This document shows, in pieces, positions 1 through 6,826 of a stretch of 9,622 bases of DNA. The notes beneath the pieces are model-generated. The model did no database searches. It was not told where the DNA came from and saw only the letters and a list, made by a program, of their open reading frames with translations. The stretch covers positions 1 through 9,622 of the forward strand of contig JAFUKK010000006.1 of assembly GCA_017473665.1 (NCBI GenBank), read 5' to 3'. The DNA comes from Lachnospiraceae bacterium (GTDB lineage: Bacteria > Bacillota > Clostridia > Lachnospirales > Lachnospiraceae). The translations under genes and the position numbers were made by a program. How positions within the stretch are numbered: the first letter of the stretch is position 1; every line of letters starts with the position of its first letter.

Positions 1-1
1 C

Positions 2-1189
2 TACGAGGCCCAGCAGAAGGAGATACAACGGTTAACAGAATGGATTGAAATGTGGAAAAATACCCCTACCAAGGTGGCAGCCACCCGTTCCAAGCGGATG
101 GCCATTGAACATATGGTAAAGATTGAGAAGCCCCGTCGCTTTGATACCAAGACCTTTCATGCCATGTTTACGCCCCTGAAGGAGAGCTATACAGATGTAC
201 TGACCGTAAAAAATCTGGGCATTGGTTATGATAAAGAGTTGAGCCGGGTAACCTTTACTCTACGTAAGGGGAATCGGTTGGCAATATTGGGTGAAAACGG
301 CAAGGGTAAGTCCACCCTGTTAAAGACGCTGGTGGGGATGCTTCCGGCACTAGGGGGACGGTTTGCCTTTGGCCAGAATGTGGAATGGGGCTATTTTGAC
401 CAGCAAAAAGCGGTGGTCAATGATGCGGACCCGGCCCAGACGGTCCTTGATAATTTCTGGCAGGAGTACCCGGATTTAAAGAGAGAAGAGGTGCGGAGCG
501 CCTTGGGAAGCTTTTTGTTTTCAGGAGAAGAAGTAATGAAGCTGATGGGACAGCTTTCCGGTGGAGAGAAGGTACGTCTGGAATTGTGTAAGATGTTTCA
601 GGAGCGTCCCAATCTGCTGATTCTGGATGAGCCCACCAACCACATGGATATTATGGGCAAGCAGGCACTGGAACAGATGCTGCAGAATTTCCGGGGGACG
701 GTGTTGTTTGTATCTCATGACCGTTATTTCATTCAACAGGTAGCTACCGGTATTCTGGAATTCGGTATAGATGCTGTAAAGCAATATGAGTGTAGTTACG
801 AAGAATATTTGCAGGAAAAGCAAAAGCAGGAGAATGCCGGAAAAGTGATGCCGGGTAAGAGTGGGCAGGTCCGGGACCAGGGACAGGCTGCCGGTGTCGA
901 TGCCAAGGAGCCTACCTTACAGGATGTGTTCGATAAAAAGTCCTATTACAATCCGGGCAAGATAAAATCCCGCCTGGTGAAGCAGCTGGAGAAGTATGAA
1001 AAGCAGCTGGCAGAAAGTGAGGAAAAGGCTGCAAACTTGCAATTACAGCTGACGGATCCGGCATTGGCCTCGGATTACCAACAACTGATGGAATTGCAGA
1101 ATCAGTTACAGGAAGAGGAGCACAGGCAGGAGACCCTGCTGGAGCGCATGCTGGAGACTGAGACAGAGTTGGAAGAGTTGGAAGTGTGA
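2..1189 (+). CDS. ABC-F family ATPase, 3' part (5' end outside window)
   Basis: This is the C-terminal part of a duplicated-ATPase ABC-F protein. The frame is open from base 2, so the ATG at 50 is an internal methionine and not the start. The first residues (YEAQQKEIQRL onward, bases 2-130) look like the helical linker between the two ATPase domains of ABC-F proteins; the first domain lies upstream of the window. The second domain is complete: Walker A GENGKGKST (290-316), signature LSGGE (554-568), Walker B LLILDEPTNH (614-643) and switch histidine in SHDR (713-724). A charged, Gln/Glu-rich coiled coil follows (about 950-1186), as in family members with a C-terminal extension. ABC-F proteins have no membrane domain; they bind the ribosome and act in translation or ribosome-protection antibiotic resistance. 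Which subfamily this is cannot be decided from the half seen. No terminator separates it from the MFS gene 34 bp downstream. Confidence 0.92.
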   Translation, partial: YEAQQKEIQRLTEWIEMWKNTPTKVAATRSKRMAIEHMVKIEKPRRFDTKTFHAMFTPLKESYTDVLTVKNLGIGYDKELSRVTFTLRKGNRLAILGENGKGKSTLLKTLVGMLPALGGRFAFGQNVEWGYFDQQKAVVNDADPAQTVLDNFWQEYPDLKREEVRSALGSFLFSGEEVMKLMGQLSGGEKVRLELCKMFQERPNLLILDEPTNHMDIMGKQALEQMLQNFRGTVLFVSHDRYFIQQVATGILEFGIDAVKQYECSYEEYLQEKQKQENAGKVMPGKSGQVRDQGQAAGVDAKEPTLQDVFDKKSYYNPGKIKSRLVKQLEKYEKQLAESEEKAANLQLQLTDPALASDYQQLMELQNQLQEEEHRQETLLERMLETETELEELEV

Positions 1190-1223
1190 TATTTTCTTTA
1201 GACTTTGATAGGAGAATGAGAAG

Positions 1224-2389
1224 ATGAGTACGTTATTGTTATTGATTATTTATATTGCTTTTATTGGTTTGGGGATACCCGATTCTCTTTTGGAACAGCT
1301 TGGCCGGCTATTTATACAGAATATCAATTACCCATTTCTTTTGGCAGCTTTATTTCTGTAATTGTATCCTGTGGCACCACCATTTCCAGTATGCTAAGTG
1401 CCCGAGTAATCAATCGGTTTGGTACGAATAAGGTCACTGCCTGTAGCACGGCCATGACAGCATTTGCTCTATTGGGGTTTGCTTTTACGGGCAATTTCTG
1501 GTTGATGTGTTTCTGTGCCATTCCTTTGGGATTGGGAGCAGGTTGTATCGATACGGCCTTGAACAATTATGTAGCCATTCATTATAATGCTGCCCAGATG
1601 AGTTTTTTACATTGCTTTTATGGGGTTGGTATTTCTGTAAGTCCTTATATTATGTCATTGGTTATCAGTGGTGCGTCCGGTTGGAGAGGCGGATATAAAA
1701 TTGCATTTTTATTGCAAGTGGTCATCAGTGTGATTTTATTTGTTTCTGTGCCCTTGTGGAAAAAGGCACATGGAGCAGAACTGGCAGAGGAAGAACAGAA
1801 CATGCAGGTGCTGCCTTTAAGGGAGCTTATGAAAGTACCCGGTGTAAAGTTGATGTGGTGTTTGTTTGTATCCTCCGTGGCTATTGAATGCACCTGTGGT
1901 AGCTGGGGCAGCACTTTTTTGGTAGAATATAAGCACCTGTCTGCAGAAAAGGCAGCGGAGATTATTATGTTTTATTATATTGGTATGACAGTGGGCAGAT
2001 TTTTATCCGGTGTCCTGGCAGCCAAATTACATAGTTGGAAAATTATCAAGATAGGACAGGGGATATTGGGGGTAGCACTTTTACTCCTTCTAATACCCGG
2101 TGGGGCGTATTTGGCCGGGGTGGCTTTGTTTATGATAGGATTGGGCAATGGACCATTGTTTCCTAATTTCAATTACTTGGCACCGGAGAATTTTGGGGAA
2201 GAGCTATCACCGGCAGTTATTGGTACTCAGATGGCAGTTTCCAGTGCTGCTATGATGCTTGCACCGGCTTTGTGCGGTGTATTAGGACAGGTGATAAGTA
2301 TGGGGATTATGCCTTTCTATATGCTGGCCTTTTATGGAGTTATGATTTTGGCAATGCTTAGAGCAGGGAAAGTTTTCAGGCGTGTGTGA
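1224..2389 (+). pseudogene. MFS transporter, frameshifted near the N-terminus
   Basis: A major facilitator superfamily permease broken by a single-base frameshift as read. The ATG at 1224 has an AGGAG site (1210-1214) nine bases upstream and encodes MSTLLLLIIYIAFIGLGIPDSL, a typical MFS first helix. That frame then runs into a stop at about 1360. Moving to the next frame at the T run 1288-1291 gives FGTAWPAIYTEYQLPISFG, the expected continuation, and this frame stays open to the TGA at 2387. Restoring one T gives about 388 residues, a normal MFS length. Later landmarks are SARVINRFGTNKV (the loop-2/3 motif position), GLGAGCIDTALNNYVAIHY and LHCFYGVGIS, a pattern I associate with the FucP-like sugar/unknown-substrate branch, so the substrate is not assigned. 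An internal start at 1391 would lose helices 1-2 and has no ribosome binding site. The defect could be a true mutation, slippage in a homopolymer, or a sequencing error. It probably shares a transcript with the ABC-F gene. Confidence 0.8.
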
Positions 2390-2410
2390 AGAACACGCCT
2401 TTTTTCTTTT
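2378..2410 (+). terminator. Rho-independent terminator overlapping the MFS stop codon
   Basis: AGGCGTGT (2378-2385) pairs perfectly with ACACGCCT (2393-2400) across a 7-nt loop, followed by TTTTTCTTTT (2401-2410). The TGA stop of the MFS gene (2387-2389) lies in the loop. It ends the ABC-F/MFS transcript and insulates the sigma factor operon that follows. Confidence 0.9.
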
Positions 2411-2450
2411 GGAGCGCACATTTCTTTTTTTCATCCGTTATACATAGTGA
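2411..2450 (+). promoter_or_regulatory. Probable promoter region of the sigma factor operon
   Basis: This 40-bp gap between the terminator and the sigma factor ribosome binding site must contain the operon promoter if the terminator is efficient. The best -10-like element is TATACA at 2439-2444, preceded by CCG. No good SigA -35 box lies 17 bp upstream, which would fit recognition by the ECF factor itself or a weak/activated promoter. If this -10 is used, the RNA would begin almost at the ribosome binding site, leaving hardly any leader. The assignment is an inference from position. Confidence 0.35.
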
Positions 2451-2462
2451 AAGGAGGTTTCC

Positions 2463-2915
2463 ATGGGGATTAATATAGAAGAACAATATGACAAAATATA
2501 CCGTTATTGCTATTTCAGAGTGGAGAATCAGCATCTGGCGGAGGATATTACGCAGGAAACCTTCTTAAGGTTTTTTGAGAGTAGTACCTACAAAGATACC
2601 GGACGGCCGCTGGCGTATTTGTATACTATTGCGAGGAATCTTTGTATTGAGGAATTTCGGAAAGCTCCGGTGGAGGAACTGAAGGAGGAGCTTGCGCAGG
2701 AGGGATTTGAGGAGAAGTTTATCCGGCAGCAGGCTTTGAAACAGGCCATGGCAGAACTGTCAAAGGAAGAGGAGGAGCTTTTGTTGCTTCGCTATGTGAA
2801 TCAGGTATCCTTTGCAGATTTGTGCAAGCTATATGGCAGGTCCAGATTTGCCTTGCATCGTGAACTTTCCAAGATTACCGATAAATTAGAAAGGAGGATT
2901 TCGGATGAAAGATAA
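2463..2915 (+). CDS. ECF-type RNA polymerase sigma factor
   Basis: A 150-residue sigma-70 family protein with only regions 2 and 4, the size and layout of extracytoplasmic-function (ECF) sigma factors. Region 2 spans about residues 8-66 and includes the core-binding/-10 motif AEDITQETFLRFF (26-38) and PLAYLYTIARNLCIEEFRK (49-67). A charged linker (68-88) follows, then region 4 (about 90-145) with LSKEEEELLLLRYVNQVSFADL. The start is set by a strong AAGGAGG (2451-2457) five bases before ATG. The recognition-helix segment reads GRSRFALHRELSKI where most ECF factors have something close to GISEGTVKSRLHRAR, so -35 recognition may be unusual. The last 11 nt overlap the next gene. By family habit it would direct core polymerase to its own operon when a signal releases it from a partner; the partner is not proven here. 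Confidence 0.9.
   Translation: MGINIEEQYDKIYRYCYFRVENQHLAEDITQETFLRFFESSTYKDTGRPLAYLYTIARNLCIEEFRKAPVEELKEELAQEGFEEKFIRQQALKQAMAELSKEEEELLLLRYVNQVSFADLCKLYGRSRFALHRELSKITDKLERRISDER
2891..2898 (+). promoter_or_regulatory. Ribosome binding site inside the sigma gene
   Basis: AAGGAGGA lies within the last codons of the sigma factor gene, six bases before the ATG at 2905. It fixes that start and shows the 11-nt overlap is real, so translation of the membrane protein is likely tied to that of the sigma factor. Confidence 0.8.
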
Positions 2916-3603
2916 GCTGAAAGAGGAATTGGAAATATACTTTGAAGCACCAAAGCCCCGGGAAAAGAGGGACTTTGTTAGAAAATATGGTGTGCCTCAA
3001 GTGAATTGGTTTCGTTTGGTAGGAATCCAGGCAGGATATATCTCCAAAAGAGTGTGGGTATTTTCCGCAGTACTTCGTATAGTTACCTTTTCTTTTATAG
3101 AAATGATAGAGGCCAGGCATGCAGGAATGGTTTTGGCACTAATCCCTTTTTTGGTGATGCTTTCTGTGACAGAGAGCATCCGCAGCTATCGCTACGGCAT
3201 GGAGGAATTGGAGCTTGCCACACGCTTTTCCCTAAAAAGTATAGTAATGTCCCGGATGATATTACTGGGGGTAGTCAACTTTGCGGTGCTGTTTTGTCTT
3301 ATGTTGGTATTGGGCTGTAAGGCACAGATAAATGTGCTATACATTATGGTACCTTATTTTCTGACTGCAGGTGGCGGGCTGTATATTGTAAGAAAAGTAC
3401 GTGGCAATGAAAGTACCTTCCTGTGTTTTGTGTTGTCAGCTTTGGTATGTGTGCTGGAGTTGTATCTGCCCTGGCAGTTTACTGAATTGTTTACCCGGGA
3501 ATATGTGGAAGTATGGGTACTGATATGTATTGCAGGGGTTGTTGTCACAGCTCGTGAAAGCTATCGTTTTATCCGAATGACGGAGGTTTTGGCATGGAAT
3601 TAG
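2905..3603 (+). CDS. Six-helix membrane protein of unknown family, candidate sigma regulator
   Basis: I do not recognise a family for this 232-residue protein. It has a charged N-terminal stretch of about 45 residues (MKDKLKEELEIYFEAPKPRE onward) with no signal peptide, expected to be cytoplasmic. About six hydrophobic segments follow at roughly 50-68, 73-92, 112-137, 142-162, 171-190 and 202-217, and a short tail ends in TEVLAWN. It lacks a visible zinc-finger (HxxxCxxC) anti-sigma motif and any ATPase motif. Its gene starts inside the sigma gene (11-nt overlap) and ends inside the ATPase gene (10-nt overlap). Immediately behind an ECF sigma gene is the usual place for a membrane anti-sigma factor, so the cytoplasmic N-terminus could hold the sigma factor. 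It could equally be an accessory subunit of the ABC transporter downstream. Both roles are inferred from position and topology only. Confidence 0.85.
   Translation: MKDKLKEELEIYFEAPKPREKRDFVRKYGVPQVNWFRLVGIQAGYISKRVWVFSAVLRIVTFSFIEMIEARHAGMVLALIPFLVMLSVTESIRSYRYGMEELELATRFSLKSIVMSRMILLGVVNFAVLFCLMLVLGCKAQINVLYIMVPYFLTAGGGLYIVRKVRGNESTFLCFVLSALVCVLELYLPWQFTELFTREYVEVWVLICIAGVVVTARESYRFIRMTEVLAWN
3582..3586 (+). promoter_or_regulatory. Ribosome binding site of the ABC ATPase gene
   Basis: GGAGG sits seven bases before the ATG at 3594, inside the end of the membrane protein gene. It supports the 10-nt overlap and coupled translation. Confidence 0.75.
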
Positions 3604-4298
3604 TAATTGATAGAGTATCTAAACAGTATAAGAATAAAATTGCGGTGGATCGCATTTCTTTGAAACTGGAAAAGGGAATTTATGGCTTATTGGGGGCCAA
3701 TGGAGCTGGCAAGACTACGTTGATGCGTATGTTGTGCGGTATTTTGACACCCACCAGCGGCACCATCAGTTATGATGGTATTGATGTATCAGAGGAGGAA
3801 TATCGGGCAGTGCTGGGATATTTGCCTCAGGATTTTGGGTATTATCCGGATTTTACAGGGAAGGATTTCCTGCTTTATATGGCGGCACTGAAGGGTATCG
3901 GAAAAAGTGAGGCACGAAAGAAAGTCAAGGAGCTTTTGGAACTGGTGTCCCTGACGGATGTGGCAAAAAAGAAGATTAAGACCTATTCAGGTGGCATGAA
4001 GCAACGACTTGGCATTGCCCAGGCACTTTTGAATGACCCTCAGATTCTCATATTGGATGAGCCTACCGCAGGGCTGGACCCCAAGGAGAGAGTACGTTTC
4101 CGCAATCTGATTGCGCAGCTGGGCAAGGATAATATCGTAATTTTATCCACCCATATTGTATCTGATATTGACCGTATTGCAGACCGGATACTGATGATGA
4201 ATGGTGGCAGCCTGGTATTTGACGGGACCCGTGAGGACATCACCGGGGATTTGGAGGAATTTTATTTGCAGGAATTTGGCGAAGGCGAGGTGGAATAA
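3594..4298 (+). CDS. ABC transporter ATP-binding protein (ABC-2 exporter type)
   Basis: A 234-residue single-domain ATPase that powers a membrane exporter from the cytoplasmic side. All nucleotide-binding elements are present: Walker A GANGAGKTT (residues 34-42), Q-loop glutamine in LPQDFG (Q79), signature YSGGMKQRLGIAQAL (131-145), Walker B ILILDEPTAGLD with D155 and catalytic E156, and the switch histidine in STHIV (H187). The sequence style (YGLLGANGAGKTT, TYSGGMKQRLGIAQ) is that of the ATPases pairing with ABC-2 permeases, such as bacitracin/lantibiotic-type exporters. It overlaps the membrane protein gene by 10 nt and its TAA directly abuts the GTG start of the first permease, which makes the two permeases its natural partners. 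The substrate is unknown; peptide antibiotics or other envelope-active compounds are a guess from the sigma factor context. Confidence 0.95.
   Translation: MELVIDRVSKQYKNKIAVDRISLKLEKGIYGLLGANGAGKTTLMRMLCGILTPTSGTISYDGIDVSEEEYRAVLGYLPQDFGYYPDFTGKDFLLYMAALKGIGKSEARKKVKELLELVSLTDVAKKKIKTYSGGMKQRLGIAQALLNDPQILILDEPTAGLDPKERVRFRNLIAQLGKDNIVILSTHIVSDIDRIADRILMMNGGSLVFDGTREDITGDLEEFYLQEFGEGEVE
4286..4292 (+). promoter_or_regulatory. Ribosome binding site selecting a GTG start
   Basis: GAGGTGG lies six bases before GTG at 4299 and is too far (18 bases) from the alternative ATG at 4311. The second permease also begins M-(R/K)-T-L, matching the GTG start, so GTG is preferred. Confidence 0.65.
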
Positions 4299-5504
4299 GT
4301 GCGTACATTGATGGGCTATGAAATTAAAAAAATACTTATGAAGAAAAGTACCCTGGTGACCTTTTTAGTGTTGCTGGCAGTCCAGATAGTGATGGCGTTT
4401 TCCGGGAGTCTGGGGTCCACCTATGTGGAGGATGTTTTCTATGAGACTCATATGGAACGAAACCGCACAGACCGGGAGAATGGAATAGCTTTATCCGACC
4501 GACCTATGGATGATGCACTTTTTGCAGAAATGCGGGATGCCTATGCCAAGATAGACCGGAGTACCCAGGATTATAAGTGGACAGATACTTACCGAAATGA
4601 GGTACGTAAATATGAGGATGTAGAAAATCGGCTAAAATATTGGGGATTGGGCTCCGGTTATTCTTTGGATAATATGACCCAAGAGGCTTTATATGGCCTG
4701 CGAGAGCAGAGTCGGGACAGTATGTGGGAGTATTATGAATTGTCAGACCGGGAGGTTGCCTACTGGCAGGAGAAGGATGCCCGGGTGCAGATTCCTTTTA
4801 CTTATGAATATGCACAGGCTTATGATTCTTTTACCGGCATGAGCGGCTGTTACATGATTTGTATGCTAATCACTTTTTTTATTGCCATATCCATGGTGAC
4901 GGTTTTTGCAGAGGAACATACCAGAAAAACAGATCAGTTGATATTATGTACCCGTTATGGCCGTACTAAGGTTTATGGAGCCAAGCTACTGTCAGGAAGT
5001 CTGGTGGTATTTGTGGTGAATCTGTTATTTGTAGCCCTGGAGCTTTTGGGTAAGTTTTTCAGCTATGGTACAGAAGGCTTTGATGCGTCGATACAGTCGG
5101 TAATTGCACCTTGGTATTCCTATCCCCTCTCCATGGGTCAGGCCTTGCTGATGATGGCAGGGTTATTGCTGTTATCCTCTCTTATGGTGGCGGTATTTGC
5201 CATGCTTTTGGCAGAGGTGTTACGTAGCAGTATCGGTGCCATGGCAATCCTCATAGGGCTGTTGTTTGCAGCTCGTTTGGTACCAATAGCTCCTTCCTTA
5301 GGAGTGCTGTCCCAAGCATGGAACTATCTGCCTATTAATATGTTAAAGGCAGACCAGGGATTTTTGGATATGCGCCTGGTGAATATTTTCGGTCTACAGC
5401 TGAACAGTTGGCAGTTTGCACCGATTTTATATCTGTTGATTATAGTGTTACTGGTATTGGTTGGTGGCAAGATATATCGGAATTATCAGGTGAGCGGCCG
5501 ATGA
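4299..5504 (+). CDS. ABC-2-type permease, first of a tandem pair
   Basis: A 401-residue membrane subunit, read from a GTG start directly after the ATPase stop codon. It has one N-terminal helix (about 18-36) after a basic start (YEIKKILMKKST), then a large polar domain (about 40-182) rich in Tyr, Asp, Glu and Arg that should be extracytoplasmic. A cluster of further helices follows at roughly 183-204, 228-250, 280-306, 309-330 and 373-390. After the second helix comes a conserved cytoplasmic stretch, EEHTRKTDQLILCTRYGR (205-222), the usual ABC-2 position for contact with the ATPase. The protein aligns nearly without gaps to the next gene product: both have EH-RKTDQ at residue 206, YGTEG-DA near 256, and end NYQV-GR. 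It most likely forms a heterodimer with that paralogue. No close named family member is recognised, so the substrate is left open. Confidence 0.88.
   Translation: MRTLMGYEIKKILMKKSTLVTFLVLLAVQIVMAFSGSLGSTYVEDVFYETHMERNRTDRENGIALSDRPMDDALFAEMRDAYAKIDRSTQDYKWTDTYRNEVRKYEDVENRLKYWGLGSGYSLDNMTQEALYGLREQSRDSMWEYYELSDREVAYWQEKDARVQIPFTYEYAQAYDSFTGMSGCYMICMLITFFIAISMVTVFAEEHTRKTDQLILCTRYGRTKVYGAKLLSGSLVVFVVNLLFVALELLGKFFSYGTEGFDASIQSVIAPWYSYPLSMGQALLMMAGLLLLSSLMVAVFAMLLAEVLRSSIGAMAILIGLLFAARLVPIAPSLGVLSQAWNYLPINMLKADQGFLDMRLVNIFGLQLNSWQFAPILYLLIIVLLVLVGGKIYRNYQVSGR
5488..5494 (+). promoter_or_regulatory. Ribosome binding site of the second permease gene
   Basis: AGGTGAG, inside the last codons of the first permease gene, lies six bases before ATG at 5501. 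Start and stop overlap as ATGA (5501-5504), the classic arrangement for termination-reinitiation. Confidence 0.7.
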
Positions 5505-6700
5505 AGACACTTTGGATTTATGAAATGAAAAAAATCTGGCAACGTAGAATGGTATGGATTTGTCTGGTGTTTTCTATTATGCTGGTTCTGATTACAGTGG
5601 GAGGACCGCTACTGGGCTCTTATTATGTAAAGGGTGAAAAACTGGGGAGTAATTATGAGATATTTCTGCAAGATAAGGCATACCAGAAGGCACTGGATGG
5701 AAGAGCCATTGATGATATGCTGCTTTCAGAAATGCAGGAAGCATATAGTAACGTACCTTTTGAGGATGAAAAATATTCACTGACGGAAGCATATCAGAAA
5801 TATGCCAGGCTCTATAGCGCTATATATCATTATGTACGTCAGGTAACCGGGCTCGCTGGAGTGGAATTGGTAGCATGGCAGGGTGGAGCAGCCGATTTGC
5901 AAAGGATGCGCCTTATGAAAATGGAAAAAAGCTGGGAGGAACTGTTGTTATCAGATAGGGAGAAGGATTACTGGAGAGCAGCAGAAGCATGTCTGAAGGA
6001 GCCGATGGTGTTCCGGTATGCAGAAGGGTATTCTGTGCTATTCAGCGCCGCATATACCATCGGAGCTCTGGTGCTTTTTATGGTAGCAATCTGTTTATCC
6101 GGTGTATTCCCTCAGGAGCATGGAAGAAAAACTGACCAAATGATTTTATGTTGTAAATGGGGCAGGGGAAAGCTCTATATGGCAAAATGTGGGGCAGGTA
6201 TCCTAAGTGCCTTGGGGATGTCCGCAAGTCTGGTACTAACAGCTGTAATTGTAGCCCTGGGTTTATATGGAACGGAAGGTTATGATGCAGCATTTCAGCA
6301 GATTTATGTAGGAAATTCCCATCCCATTACGGTAGGGGAGGCAGTTTTGATTACGTATTTGATGATTCTTCTGGTGGGAGTGTTTATGGGGGCACTGGTA
6401 ATGATGTTTTCGGAAATTTTTCATAGCAGTATGGGGGCACTGTCCATTGCTATTGGAATCATCCTTCTGCCCATGTTTTTTAGTATGCCGGAGGAATATC
6501 GTTTGCTGTCCCAGCTTTGGAGCTATCTGCCCGGTGATTTTGTGGCAGGCTGGAGTTGCTTCAGCATGCAAACGGTAGTGATAGCAGGAAAGGTATTTTT
6601 GCCTTGGCAGGTGGTGCCGGTACTTTACATGATGTTAGGGTTGCTGTTTGCGTGGGTAACCGGGAGGAGATTTTTAAATTATCAGGTGAGGGGCCGATAA
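5501..6700 (+). CDS. ABC-2-type permease, second of a tandem pair
   Basis: A 399-residue paralogue of the preceding permease. The start at 5501 is chosen over the in-frame ATG at 5408 because MKTLWIYEMKKI matches the first permease's MRTLMGYEIKKI, and an ATGA overlap plus AGGTGAG precede it. Topology is the same: one N-terminal helix (about 18-35), a polar extracytoplasmic domain (about 40-180), then helices at about 182-204, 229-254, 281-304, 310-328 and 372-388. The conserved cytoplasmic stretch is EHGRKTDQMILCCKWGRGK (206-224), with YGTEGYDAAFQ after it. The outer domains of the two paralogues have diverged much more than the membrane-proximal motifs, which fits a heteromeric exporter with two different outer faces. 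The gene is the last of the operon, and no canonical terminator follows it. Confidence 0.88.
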   Translation: MKTLWIYEMKKIWQRRMVWICLVFSIMLVLITVGGPLLGSYYVKGEKLGSNYEIFLQDKAYQKALDGRAIDDMLLSEMQEAYSNVPFEDEKYSLTEAYQKYARLYSAIYHYVRQVTGLAGVELVAWQGGAADLQRMRLMKMEKSWEELLLSDREKDYWRAAEACLKEPMVFRYAEGYSVLFSAAYTIGALVLFMVAICLSGVFPQEHGRKTDQMILCCKWGRGKLYMAKCGAGILSALGMSASLVLTAVIVALGLYGTEGYDAAFQQIYVGNSHPITVGEAVLITYLMILLVGVFMGALVMMFSEIFHSSMGALSIAIGIILLPMFFSMPEEYRLLSQLWSYLPGDFVAGWSCFSMQTVVIAGKVFLPWQVVPVLYMMLGLLFAWVTGRRFLNYQVRGR

Positions 6701-6745
6701 TTTTTATAAAATGGCAATAATAGTGTTCTGCTGATTTTATAAAAA
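6701..6745. repeat. 12-bp AT-only inverted repeat
   Basis: TTTTTATAAAAT (6701-6712) is the exact reverse complement of ATTTTATAAAAA (6734-6745), separated by 21 bp. The arms also each contain the palindrome TTTTATAAAA. It begins at the base after the permease stop codon and ends about 32 bp before the -35 box of the next promoter. No T run follows the second arm, so it is a poor intrinsic terminator. An operator for a dimeric regulator is the alternative, but such repeats also arise by chance in AT-rich DNA. Confidence 0.6.
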
Positions 6746-6770
6746 AAGAATTTAATTATTAAAAAAGAAT
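6741..6770 (+). promoter_or_regulatory. A-rich UP-element-like tract with repeated 10-mer
   Basis: AAAAAAGAAT occurs twice (6742-6751 and 6761-6770), 19 bp apart, just upstream of the -35 box at 6778. A-tracts there are typical of UP elements contacted by the polymerase alpha subunits, or they bend the DNA. The repeat could also be a regulator site. Confidence 0.4.
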
Positions 6771-6777
6771 AACTCTA

Positions 6778-6806
6778 TTGACGGGCAAATTCAGATGCAT
6801 TACAAT
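6778..6806 (+). promoter_or_regulatory. SigA-type promoter of the ABC fusion gene
   Basis: TTGACG (6778-6783) and TACAAT (6801-6806) are separated by exactly 17 bp, each one mismatch from the vegetative consensus. Transcription should start near 6813, giving a leader of about 87 nt before the ATG at 6900. The fusion gene is thus likely expressed independently of the sigma factor operon. Confidence 0.78.
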
Positions 6807-6826
6807 TTCATCCGAATAAATATTTT

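Noticed and set aside
1190..1223. A promoter or terminator between the ABC-F and MFS genes
   Set aside because: The 34-bp gap has no hairpin and no recognisable -35/-10 pair, only the MFS ribosome binding site.
1391..2389. A shorter MFS protein starting at ATG 1391
   Set aside because: No ribosome binding site precedes it and it would lack helices 1 and 2, while good MFS sequence continues upstream in two frames joined at 1288-1291.
3006..3320. A 104-residue + strand frame inside the membrane protein gene
   Set aside because: It reads the same DNA in another frame, has no ribosome binding site, and its sequence is not membrane-like or domain-like.
5408..5500. An N-terminal extension of the second permease from ATG 5408
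   Set aside because: The stretch is an out-of-frame reading of the first permease. Paralogue alignment and the ATGA overlap place the start at 5501.
6701..6750. The AT-rich inverted repeat as an intrinsic terminator
   Set aside because: The stem has no GC pairs and is followed by A residues, not a T run.
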